DNA from: Asaia bogorensis_B
GTDB taxonomy: Bacteria; Pseudomonadota; Alphaproteobacteria; Acetobacterales; Acetobacteraceae
Direction: 5' to 3' (one strand)
DNA: 64,000 bases
Assembly: GCF_900465315.1 (NCBI RefSeq)
Contig: NZ_UBIX01000013.1
The translations under genes and the position numbers were made by a program. Shown in pieces: positions 1 through 9,212 of this stretch (position 1 is its first letter; every line of letters begins with the position of its first letter). A model generated the notes under the pieces. That model saw only the letters and a program-made list of their open reading frames with translations. It did not search any database and was not told where the DNA came from.

Positions 1-277
1 AACCGCCCTCGGTCTTGTCGAGCGAGACAGTTGCCTTGGTTTCGAGCGACGTTGCCGTGAGGCCGGCTTCGCCGAGGATCATGGAGAGTGCCATGGTGAA
101 GCAGCCGGCATGCGCCGCACCGATCAGTTCTTCCGGGTTCGTGCCGGGCTTGTCCTCGAAGCGCGTGTTGAAGCCATAGGGCTGGCTGGAGAGCGCACCG
201 CTCTGCGTCGAGATCGTACCCTTGCCGTCCTTCAGGCCACCGCTCCACTGGGCGCTGGCAGTTTTCTTGATCGTCAT
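1..277 (-). CDS. osmC: OsmC family peroxiredoxin (3' end outside window)
   Basis: The gene runs off the left edge of the window, so only the first 92 or so residues are visible. It starts MTIKKTASAQWSGGLKDGKG and contains the motif GAAHAGCFTMAL, which carries the first redox cysteine of the OsmC/Ohr fold. The second cysteine lies outside the window. Family members reduce organic hydroperoxides in the cytoplasm. The ATG at 277 is preceded by a good ribosome-binding site (AGGAGG) 7 bases upstream. The family assignment is firm. OsmC rather than Ohr is my reading of the N-terminal pattern. Confidence 0.88.
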   Translation of the reverse strand, partial: MTIKKTASAQWSGGLKDGKGTISTQSGALSSQPYGFNTRFEDKPGTNPEELIGAAHAGCFTMALSMILGEAGLTATSLETKATVSLDKTEGG

Positions 278-451
278 GTGCAAGTCCTCCTGCTGGATTC
301 CGGACGCAGAAGCCTCCGGTTGCTCAGCCAACGCAGGGGCCGGGGAATTGTTCACCTGTAACGCTGTGACATCATCGCAACGCCGGGAGCGTACCGTAAA
401 AAAAGCGGCTTGGGGGAACTCCATGTTCTCCAAGGGCTTCTGCCCCTGTCA

Positions 452-467
452 ACACCATATGTAGTGC
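452..467 (+). promoter_or_regulatory. NrdR box 1
   Basis: The 16-mer acaccatatgtagtgc is a near match to the imperfect palindrome bound by NrdR (remembered form acaCwAtATaTwGtgt). It lies about 110 bases upstream of nrdA. A second box starts exactly 31 bases further on, the helical phasing typical of NrdR box pairs. NrdR is the ATP/dATP-sensing repressor of ribonucleotide reductase genes. Its own gene is not in this window. Confidence 0.8.
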
Positions 468-482
468 CGAGGGCAAAATTTA

Positions 483-498
483 ACCCGATATATTGCTT
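483..498 (+). promoter_or_regulatory. NrdR box 2
   Basis: The 16-mer acccgatatattgctt keeps the central ATAT core and the outer bases of the NrdR palindrome less perfectly than box 1. It is offset 31 bases from box 1, about three helical turns, so the two sites lie on the same DNA face. It ends about 80 bases before the nrdA start, where it would block or overlap the promoter. Confidence 0.75.
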
Positions 499-578
499 GT
501 CTGGCAGGCGCGACTTGCGCCAAGAGGACACTCGGAAATTGCGATACCAAACTCGATTTGATCCTGGGGAGATGGCCC

Positions 579-2537
579 GTGAGCCTGCTAGACGACACGA
601 TCCGTGAGCCTGTTTCAGCGACGGCTGATGTTCTGCCCGAGCCCTGTGACCGCGCTCCCCAGGAGATCGAGGCCGAGCCGGATATGTTCGATGATGTCGT
701 TCAGCTTGAGGGCCATCACCCTGTCCGGGTCAATCGGTCGCGTGATTCGCTGCTGACGGATTTCGGCCGGGCGACGCTCGATAACCGTTATCTGCTGCCG
801 GGTGAGCACTATCAGGACCTGTTTGGTCGTGTCGCCTCGTATTACGGTGCCGATGCCGCCCATGCACAGCGCCTTTATGACTACATTTCACAACACTGGT
901 TCATGCCCGCTACCCCGGTTCTGTCCAACGGGGGAACGTCACGTGGTCTGCCGATCTCGTGCTTCCTGAACGAGGCCGATGACAGCCTGCGTGGCATTGT
1001 GGACCTCTGGAACGAGAATGTCTGGCTGGCCTCCAAGGGTGGTGGCATTGGCTCTTACTGGGGTAACCTGCGCTCGATCGGCGAGAATGTCGGCAAGAAC
1101 GGCAAGACCTCGGGTGTCATTCCGTTCATTCGCGTCATGGACAGCCTCACACTCGCCATTTCGCAGGGCTCTCTGCGTCGCGGTTCGGCGGCGGTCTATC
1201 TGCCCGTCTGGCATCCCGAGATCGAGGAATTCGTCGAGATGCGCCGCCCGACCGGTGGTGACCCTAACCGCAAGGCCCTCAATCTGCATCACGGTGTGCT
1301 GCTCACCGACGACTTCATGCGCGCCGTGGAGAAAGATGAGGAATGGGGCCTGCGCTCGCCCAAGGACATGTCTGTCATCCGCAGCATTCCAGCACGTCAG
1401 CTCTGGATCCGTATCCTTACAGCCCGCATGGAGCAGGGTGAGCCCTACATCATCTATTCCGATCATGTGAACAAGGCGCGCCCCGAGCATCACAAGCTTG
1501 CCGGGCTTGAGGTCAAGACCTCCAACCTCTGTGCGGAAATCACCCTACCCACCGGGCTCGATCATCACGGCAAGAATCGTACCGCCGTATGCTGCCTCTC
1601 CTCGCTCAATCTTGAGACATGGGATGAGTGGAAGGACAACCCGCAATTCATCGAAGACGTCATGCTCTTCCTTGATCGCGTGTTGCAGGATTTCATTGAC
1701 CGCGCGCCCGATGACATGGAGCGCGCCCGCTACGCCGCCATGCGCGAGCGTTCGGTCGGGCTTGGCGTCATGGGCTTCCATTCCTTCCTGCAGGCGCGCA
1801 GCATCCCATTCGAGAGCGTGATGGCGCGTGTGTGGAACAAGCGCATCTTCCAGCACATCAAGGTGCAGGCCGACGCGGCCTCCAAGCATCTTGCCGAGCT
1901 ACTCGGGCCATGCCCCGATGCCGAGGAATACGGCATTATGGAGCGTTTCTCGAACAAGATGGCGATTGCCCCCACAGCCTCGATCTCGATCATCGCAGGC
2001 AATGCCAGCCCCGGTATCGAGCCGATCTCGGCCAATGTGTTTTTGCAGAAAACCCTCTCGGGCTCGTTCACAGTGCGCAACCGCCATTTGCTCAAGTTGC
2101 TGGAGCAGAAGGGGTATAACAACGATGCGGTCTGGTCATCGATCACCCTGAACAAGGGTTCTGTGCAGCATCTCGACTTCCTAACGCAGGATGAAAAGGA
2201 TGTTTACAAGACGGCATTCGAGCTGGATCAGCGCTGGGTGATCGAACATGCGGCTGATCGCGCCGGCTTCATCTGTCAGGCGCAATCCATCAACGTGTTC
2301 CTGCCTGCCGATATCCACAAGCGCGACCTGCATCAGATCCATTTCCTTGCATGGAAGCGTGGCGTGAAGTCGCTTTATTACTGCCGTTCGCTCTCGATCC
2401 AGCGCGCTGACGCGGTCAGTGACATGGCGCTCAAGAACAACATTCTCGAAGACGAGGATTACAGCAGCGACGCGGCCGAGGCTGCCAAGAAGCCCGCAGC
2501 GACAACGAGCTATGAGGAATGTCTGTCATGTCAGTGA
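579..2537 (+). CDS. nrdA: Class Ia ribonucleoside-diphosphate reductase, alpha subunit
   Basis: Catalytic large subunit that reduces ribonucleotides to deoxyribonucleotides with NrdB. Visible motifs are the redox cysteine in GLPISCFLNEA (about residue 128), the radical-site TSNLCAEI with its Asn, Cys and Glu, the second redox cysteine in AVCCLSSLNL, the tyrosine pair in KSLYYCRS for radical transfer, and a C-terminal CLSC shuttle. The first redox cysteine sits about 97 residues earlier than Cys225 of E. coli NrdA, so the N-terminal ATP-cone is missing. I chose the GTG at 579 because GGGGAGA precedes it at good spacing. An upstream TTG at 558 would add 7 residues. It heads an operon with the next two genes and lies behind two NrdR boxes. 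Confidence 0.96.
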   Translation: MSLLDDTIREPVSATADVLPEPCDRAPQEIEAEPDMFDDVVQLEGHHPVRVNRSRDSLLTDFGRATLDNRYLLPGEHYQDLFGRVASYYGADAAHAQRLYDYISQHWFMPATPVLSNGGTSRGLPISCFLNEADDSLRGIVDLWNENVWLASKGGGIGSYWGNLRSIGENVGKNGKTSGVIPFIRVMDSLTLAISQGSLRRGSAAVYLPVWHPEIEEFVEMRRPTGGDPNRKALNLHHGVLLTDDFMRAVEKDEEWGLRSPKDMSVIRSIPARQLWIRILTARMEQGEPYIIYSDHVNKARPEHHKLAGLEVKTSNLCAEITLPTGLDHHGKNRTAVCCLSSLNLETWDEWKDNPQFIEDVMLFLDRVLQDFIDRAPDDMERARYAAMRERSVGLGVMGFHSFLQARSIPFESVMARVWNKRIFQHIKVQADAASKHLAELLGPCPDAEEYGIMERFSNKMAIAPTASISIIAGNASPGIEPISANVFLQKTLSGSFTVRNRHLLKLLEQKGYNNDAVWSSITLNKGSVQHLDFLTQDEKDVYKTAFELDQRWVIEHAADRAGFICQAQSINVFLPADIHKRDLHQIHFLAWKRGVKSLYYCRSLSIQRADAVSDMALKNNILEDEDYSSDAAEAAKKPAATTSYEECLSCQ

Positions 2538-3361
2538 AGCATTCGCTTTGTGCGGTGGCGCTGCTAACAGGCACACTCACGGCAGGCTCCGCTGGTAACT
2601 GGTGTGCTATTGCGGCGGAAGCTCCGACCCCTGCGTCCGAGGTGAAACAGACCGTCGTGAAGGGGGTGGTCGTTACACCTGCCGGGATGATGGTGCCGAA
2701 AGGCGCGATGATCACGGTGCGGCTGGATGATGTGAGCCTTGCCGATGCTCCCTCGGTGACGCTTGGCAGGACAGAGTTCACGCCGGTTGGCAAGTCGCCC
2801 TATGGCTACGCGCTACATTACGATGCGCAGCACCTGACAGCAGGGCACCGTTATGCGCTGCACGCTGCCATACGCCAGAATGGCAAGCTGATTGCCATAA
2901 GCAAGACCGCCAACATGGAGGCGGGCGCTGTGCCGTCCGACACGACGGTGACAGTCGAGTCCATCAGCCAGCCTGTGCCCCAGCCCGTTGCCGGTGCGTG
3001 GGCGATCACGGAAATTGGCACGCAGAAGGTTGATCCTGCAGCGCCTGCCTTCATGGTCATACGTGCCGATGGTGCGCTGTCTGGCACGGGCGGATGCAAC
3101 CGGATGATGGGGCATGTGGTTGCCGACGCGACCCATTTCACTTTTGGCCCGACGGCGGGAACACGCATGGCCTGTCCGGGTGTGCGCATGACGCAGGAAG
3201 ATGCCGTGTTCAAGGCCATGCAGACCGTGCGTGCGTGGCGCAGGGAAGGTGATCGCCTGATCCTGAGTGACGATCACGGCGTGGCTGCGCTGACATTGCA
3301 GGAAAATCAGGGCCGGACCGATTCTGGCCCGCAGACAGAACGGAGCAGGAAGAGCCCATGA
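2528..3361 (+). CDS. Exported YbaY-domain plus META-domain protein
   Basis: About 277 residues. It begins with a signal peptide (SVKHSLCAVALLTGTLTAG, probable cleavage near AIAA/EAPT). A YbaY-like beta domain (YscW lipoprotein family) follows at about 45-140, containing ITVRLDDVSLADAP. A META/HslJ domain is at about 155-265, containing DGALSGTGGCNRMMG. Both domains occur in envelope and stress proteins of poorly known role. The reading frame overlaps the end of nrdA by 10 bases and its stop overlaps the nrdB start as ATGA, so it is translationally interlocked with the reductase genes. A further ATG at 2519 is too close to the GAGG motif at 2513. No reductase-related function can be read from the sequence. 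Confidence 0.85.
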   Translation: MSVKHSLCAVALLTGTLTAGSAGNWCAIAAEAPTPASEVKQTVVKGVVVTPAGMMVPKGAMITVRLDDVSLADAPSVTLGRTEFTPVGKSPYGYALHYDAQHLTAGHRYALHAAIRQNGKLIAISKTANMEAGAVPSDTTVTVESISQPVPQPVAGAWAITEIGTQKVDPAAPAFMVIRADGALSGTGGCNRMMGHVVADATHFTFGPTAGTRMACPGVRMTQEDAVFKAMQTVRAWRREGDRLILSDDHGVAALTLQENQGRTDSGPQTERSRKSP

Positions 3362-4383
3362 GCGAGACACAGAACGCCGGCGCGCCGCTCGCCGAAGAAC
3401 CGCATTTCGACCTGATGACCGCCAACCCGGTCTATAAGCCTTTCCGCTACCCCTGGGCCTATGACGCATGGCTGATCCAGCAGCGTGTTCACTGGCTGCC
3501 TGAGGAGGTGCCTCTGGCCGATGACGTGAAGGATTGGCATCGCACGCTGAGCGAGGGCGAGCGCCATCTTGTCACGCAGATCTTCCGTTTCTTTACGCAG
3601 GCCGACGTTGAGGTGAACTCGGCCTATATGAAGTATTACAGCCAGGTCTTCAAACCGACCGAAGTGCTGATGATGCTGTCATCGTTCTCGAATATCGAAA
3701 CGATTCACATCGCTGCCTATTCGCATCTTCTTGATACGATCGGTATGCCGGAAACAGAGTATTCGGCATTCCTGAAGTACAAGGAGATGAAGGACAAGTA
3801 TGATTTCATGCAGTCCTTCAACATCAACAACAAGCGTGAAATCGCGAAGACCATGGCAGCGTTTGGCGCTTTCATGGAGGGGCTGCAGCTTTTTGCCTCC
3901 TTCGCGATCCTGCTGAACTTCCCCCGCTTTAACAAGCTCAAGGGGATGGGGCAGATTGTTTCCTGGTCGGTGCGCGATGAAACGCTGCACTGCCTGTCCA
4001 TGATCCGCCTGTTCCGCACCTTCGTGCGTGAAAACCGCGAGATCTGGACAGAGGATTTCCGCGCCGAACTCGCAGAGATCTGTGCGACGACGGTTGAGCA
4101 TGAGGATGCCTTCATCGATCTTGCTTTCGAGATGGGCGATGTCGAAGGCCTGAGCGCTGATCAGGTGAAGCGTTATATTCGCTTCATTGCCGATCGTCGC
4201 ATGACGCAGCTTGGTCTCGATCCCTTCTATGGCATCGAAGAGAACCCGCTGCCCTGGCTCGACGACATGCTGAACGCGGTGGAACACGCCAATTTCTTCG
4301 AAAACCGTTCGACGGAATATTCCCGCGCTTCGACGTCGGGATCCTGGGAAGAGGCTTTCGAAGCGGACGTTTTCGCTTCCTGA
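3358..4383 (+). CDS. nrdB: Class Ia ribonucleoside-diphosphate reductase, beta subunit
   Basis: Radical-generating small subunit, 341 residues. All metal ligands can be placed: Asp in TQADVEV, Glu and His in SNIETIHIAAY, Glu in MEGLQLF, and Glu and His in RDETLH. The spacing from the first Asp to the second Glu is 31 residues, as in E. coli. The radical tyrosine lies in IHIAAYSHLL, four residues after the His, so this is a tyrosyl-radical enzyme. No ATP-cone is fused to its N-terminus. Its ATG overlaps the stop of the preceding YbaY/META gene by four bases. Confidence 0.97.
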   Translation: MSETQNAGAPLAEEPHFDLMTANPVYKPFRYPWAYDAWLIQQRVHWLPEEVPLADDVKDWHRTLSEGERHLVTQIFRFFTQADVEVNSAYMKYYSQVFKPTEVLMMLSSFSNIETIHIAAYSHLLDTIGMPETEYSAFLKYKEMKDKYDFMQSFNINNKREIAKTMAAFGAFMEGLQLFASFAILLNFPRFNKLKGMGQIVSWSVRDETLHCLSMIRLFRTFVRENREIWTEDFRAELAEICATTVEHEDAFIDLAFEMGDVEGLSADQVKRYIRFIADRRMTQLGLDPFYGIEENPLPWLDDMLNAVEHANFFENRSTEYSRASTSGSWEEAFEADVFAS

Positions 4384-5169
4384 CGGTTTCGGTGGGGGTA
4401 ACTCCCCCCACCACAGCACGTCTTAAACTCGCTGCGACGCCCATAAACGTCCCAATATATCATCGTGTACCTGACCCGGAGCACGGATAACCTGAAGCCC
4501 CCATCATGGAGTACCGAGCTTCTGGATGATGGTAGTGTTATTGCATACTTCGACACGATTTAATGCCATCGGCAGTTCGGCCACAGGGAATTACGGACAC
4601 CTGACTACGCGGGGAACATTTTGGCTGTGCTCGATCAAAATGATCTTATCAAGGAAGAACCAATCGCGTAAAGGAATACGGCCTGTACCGGGCAACCGGA
4701 CTCATTTTCCAGTTCATGTCGTCAGCAAAAGATTATGGGCTTAGGCCTTTTACCCGTGACGCAGTGGGAATACCCGAGCAGGAGAATTGCTACCCATAAC
4801 CGTAAACTCACGAATATCTTCGGATTCCGTGGAGATGATGTGTCTTAAATCGGGAAGTTCAAGAGTATTAGCCCCGCGCTCACGCTGATATACGAAAAAT
4901 ATGTACAATAAAAAACGATTATCGGGATCGATTTTTGGCTTTTTTTAAGTGTCGTTATTGAGGGGAGATATTTTCCCGACTCTGGCGAGGCAAACATTCA
5001 ATTTTATTCTCGCGGCGTCTGCAAGGCGTGTGTCCTAACAGCCGGCTCAACCCTCGGTCACTTATATGTCTTATACTGGGTCATGCTTCAGATAGGTGCC
5101 TGCTAACTAGGGAGCGCTAAGTTGCCTCGGCCTCGCGCCCTGTTGGATTGGGATTTGGACTTGTAACCG
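4384..5169. other. Gene-free stretch, probably degraded sequence
   Basis: Nearly 800 bases between nrdB and the hydrolase-like gene. It is visibly richer in A+T than the neighbouring genes. The only frame of note (4526-4744, 72 codons) has no convincing ribosome-binding site or protein-like composition. No tRNA, repeat or insertion-sequence end was seen. It reads like decayed sequence. Confidence 0.55.
4391..4412 (+). terminator. Hairpin after nrdB
   Basis: GGTGGGGG and CCCCCCACC form a strong GC stem around a short taact loop, eight bases after the nrdB stop. No T-run follows, so it may be a processing or Rho-assisted end rather than a classic intrinsic terminator. Confidence 0.5.
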
Positions 5170-6624
5170 TCAGCCGCCTTGTTGTGCCGGGGCGGAAAGG
5201 AGGGAGTGCAGTTGGGTCGAAACGGTCTGGCTTCCTGCCTGGATATGGCATTGACCAATCTGGGTATGTCCGTTCGTTTCGGGCGCAGGAATCAATACGA
5301 CGGACTCAAATGTTTGATCGCTTTTACAATCCAGCCATACATCTCCTCCCGGGAAGACTACGACGAAGCCAAGTCGGCTTGCGACGACATAACCACGTTC
5401 ATCTATGCCCGCATTGAAGTGTGCCATCCATGCTTCTGAGCGGCTTTCGACAAGACGAAAAACAGAAGATCTATCGTAGCACTTATCAAGATCAACATTT
5501 CCGTCTCGTATGACGAGAAAATACTCAGATCCGTCAAAACATAATTTTAGATAGAGATCACCTGCATCGATCGTGATGTGTACAGGTATACATCCTGATT
5601 CCGGAAATATCAGATGCTGCCCTTTTAGGCATTTATTCTTAACATCGTAGACAAGCATAAGGCCGTGGAAAGAGAGCAAATTACAACGACTCTGATTCCG
5701 AAACATGTAGTCACGTTTTCGGCCCACAGCCGGGGGTAATGTACAGGAGTCAAGCCACTTTAATACCATATATGATTCGTCCCTGTGATTTCGGCGTCTC
5801 AAGTGATATGATAAACGCCCGGCGATCTTGCTATCTTTGACCACGGCAAGATAGCTATCGCTGCGTTGACGTATTGTTTGCAACAATCTGTAGCAAAGTA
5901 ATGGCTTTTTCTCTATGTATTTTTCGAGAATAAGTCGGATAGTGGCAGGGTGCGAACGCTTTATATCCGATATTACTTTGACAATACGGGGAATATCACA
6001 TGTCAGACTGGCATTGATGATTTTTTTCGTGTTGTTTGTTCCTGAAATAAAATCTACAATCCCGTGTCCTACATGAAATAGTTTTGCCTCGCTGACTCGA
6101 TCAACGTGCTTGGCGATCATTGCAGCATGATACGAATCAACTTCGTTGTGAGGATCGTATATAACGATGATGCGTGCCTTTACTTCCTGCTGACGTAGCC
6201 CCATGCCAAGCATGGCGTCCCGAAAATTTTCTTTCTCATATCTGTCTTCGATATGGTCGCATTCGTTCCGGTCTAATGACCATTTTGGAGACATTGCTAG
6301 GACTACGTCTGCATTGAGAGAGTCAGCGAGACGTATGGCCGCATGCCCCCCCATTGAACATCCGACTACGATGACTTTACTGATACCCGAGATCTCTCTC
6401 TGTATCACAGGAAGCCACTCGTTCTCCTCCTCCGAAATGAACCAATAATCACGCTTCATAGTTACGCCGATCGCTGGAATTTTCGACTTGTTTAGGGGCG
6501 TCTCAGCGAAAAAGCCTGAGATCGCGTGTTGAGAAATACCAGCGGGACAGAAAGTAATAACTATATAATCCTCATGATATTCGTTCCTATGAACTACAAT
6601 CTCTTTTCCTTCGAATAGGATCAT
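5170..6624 (-). CDS. Alpha/beta-hydrolase-like protein with unrecognised C-terminal region
   Basis: 484 residues. The first 200 or so look like an alpha/beta hydrolase: a strand and nucleophile elbow IVVGCSMGGHAAIRLA (GxSxGG, Ser about residue 90), a candidate acid in VIYDPHNEVD and a candidate catalytic His in HVGHGIVDF. A helical, basic segment follows at about 215-300. The last 180 residues are beta-rich and rich in hydrophobic pairs, and I do not recognise them. Composition and codon use are A+T-rich compared with flanking genes, and the gene stands alone between two long non-coding stretches, which suggests acquisition. The substrate is unknown. Polysaccharide or ester hydrolysis is only a guess. 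Confidence 0.7.
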   Translation of the reverse strand: MILFEGKEIVVHRNEYHEDYIVITFCPAGISQHAISGFFAETPLNKSKIPAIGVTMKRDYWFISEEENEWLPVIQREISGISKVIVVGCSMGGHAAIRLADSLNADVVLAMSPKWSLDRNECDHIEDRYEKENFRDAMLGMGLRQQEVKARIIVIYDPHNEVDSYHAAMIAKHVDRVSEAKLFHVGHGIVDFISGTNNTKKIINASLTCDIPRIVKVISDIKRSHPATIRLILEKYIEKKPLLCYRLLQTIRQRSDSYLAVVKDSKIAGRLSYHLRRRNHRDESYMVLKWLDSCTLPPAVGRKRDYMFRNQSRCNLLSFHGLMLVYDVKNKCLKGQHLIFPESGCIPVHITIDAGDLYLKLCFDGSEYFLVIRDGNVDLDKCYDRSSVFRLVESRSEAWMAHFNAGIDERGYVVASRLGFVVVFPGGDVWLDCKSDQTFESVVLIPAPETNGHTQIGQCHIQAGSQTVSTQLHSLLSAPAQQGG

Positions 6625-8205
6625 TTCTGGCCGATCTCAAATATTTCATTTATATGAAAAACCTAAACTCGATTTAACATGGCGGGTCTCGTGCCTCCAA
6701 ATAGTTGTATGCAACAAAGCATGTGGAATGACTTATCTCCTCAAGTCAGAAATTCCATGCTGGTGATATGGCTGATTGGCTTACCCGATAGTCGGACAGT
6801 AGGCGCAGCAGTCTTATCTGCGCATTTCAAGCACTGACATTGGTTAAATGGGGGCTTGATTACCGCCTTAGCGGGTACAATGATTTATCTCGTCCGGGCA
6901 CACGGGAGATCCAAGACGCCTATCTCCTCGGAAGCGCCAAAGGATGATTGCCACGCGATATGCATGATCTCGCGGAGTGATGTAATCTTTCTCACCATGA
7001 TACAGACTGATCACGCTAGAGCCTGGAGGGGTCTCAAAGAGCAAAAGGCGATGAAAATTACATAACTGTTCCAGATAGTTTAAGTGTAAGAAAACATAAA
7101 TAAATAATGTCAAATAACACATAGGTTAATATTGATTCAGATCAATAACAAATACATAACTGATATTTGCATATTACACGTAGTATCTCATGGTGATATT
7201 TATTCACTAGATTGCCTTGGCGCTTCTAAGTATCCTAGTTCCCGGACGTGAGGTGGCATAGCAGAACAAAAGATCGCTCAGTATTTACCGGTCGGCTCGG
7301 CCGCAGGTTCGGAGATCTGCTCGCGTGTCATGAGCGCTCAAGGTGGATGTCTGAGATGGGTCATTGTCTATCTTATGGTGGTAGCGCCGCTGGATATAGA
7401 GGAGTGCGGTAATGCGCTTAGCGCCCTATAGGAGACTCAGCGTTACGAGTCTTCATTAGGGGGCGTTCAGGATACAAGCTTTGCGTGCGAGCACCAAGGC
7501 AGATAGGCCGGATGGCCGACATCGCCCGCACAACGAGGCGTCATCCGTCCCACTTGGCTGATCTAGATTGGGGGCACATAGCGCCTCTGAGGCCGCAGGG
7601 CGCGAAGCCAGCGCATCTGGCGGTGTCATCGATGGTCCTGGCATCGAGATGGACGTTGCTCGCAAGCAGAATATCACAGTTCATACGGATGGTAGGCTGC
7701 CTCTGGTTCGGCTTACGCCAGTTAATGCCTCATACCGTCCAAGAGGGCGGGTGACCCTCGATGACCTCTGTGAGTAATGGCCTTGGGTGGGGCGTCGCTC
7801 GGCAGATGGCGAATATGATCGCCTTCATATTATAAACAGGGACATCTTTGTCGACCTCACGATCAAGGTTATTCGGCTTCCGGCGACGTCAGAAAAATTC
7901 AAGATTTTACCTGCCAGTGAATCGTCGAGCGTAGCTTTGGCTAGATGGTCAACCAAAGGCGTCTCGAGGAGGATTGCAAGAGTTAGGTCAATTTTGCTGA
8001 GGCCTTCTTCCATATCTATATGACGTGCCTCGCGCTTTGCTGGATTGCCTATTTCTGAATGTTTGCGTCGGTTCTTATCCGGCAAGTCCCTCTCTGTGTC
8101 TGATTTATCAAACCCGCGGTTCAGAGCTGCAGTGGATGGCATATGCATTCAGTCTTGTTTCCCCCGATGTGTCGCAGAGTATCTGCGGCGGGCACTAACC
8201 TCGCC
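6625..8205. other. Long gene-poor A+T-rich stretch
   Basis: About 1.6 kb without a gene I can support. Short frames exist (plus 6856-7065 and 7485-7754; minus 7825-8148, 107 codons with some protein-like character), but none has a clear ribosome-binding site or family motif. The part at 7040-7250 is especially A+T-rich, while 7450-7770 is G+C-richer and resembles broken coding sequence. I looked for insertion-sequence ends and transposase motifs and found none I can defend. Confidence 0.5.
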
Positions 8206-9078
<873 letters not shown>

Positions 9079-9212
9079 GAAATCCGGTTTCTGTCTCGGT
9101 GTCCTGTTACGCCGTGCGGGGTGTCGGCTCGTGCCTTATACTGCATCAGGGTCGTCAGTGGCCAAGTAGGAAGTGGAGAGTTGCCTTGGGTGGTGCCGAC
9201 AGCCTGGCCGAT

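Larger units (their letters stand above)
278..578. other. Divergent intergenic region between osmC and nrdA
   Basis: About 300 bases with no credible gene. It must hold the osmC promoter on the minus strand and the nrdA promoter on the plus strand. The right half carries a pair of NrdR-type boxes, listed separately. Short open frames here lack ribosome-binding sites and plausible protein sequence. Confidence 0.7.

Noticed and set aside
7485..7777. Possible transposase remnant on the plus strand
   Set aside because: A phrase around ITVHTDGRLPLVRLTP loosely recalls transposase cores, but no DDE residues, inverted repeats or target duplication could be found.
7825..8148. 107-codon minus-strand frame
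   Set aside because: Somewhat protein-like, but there is no clear ribosome site or recognisable motif in a decayed region. I do not call it a gene.
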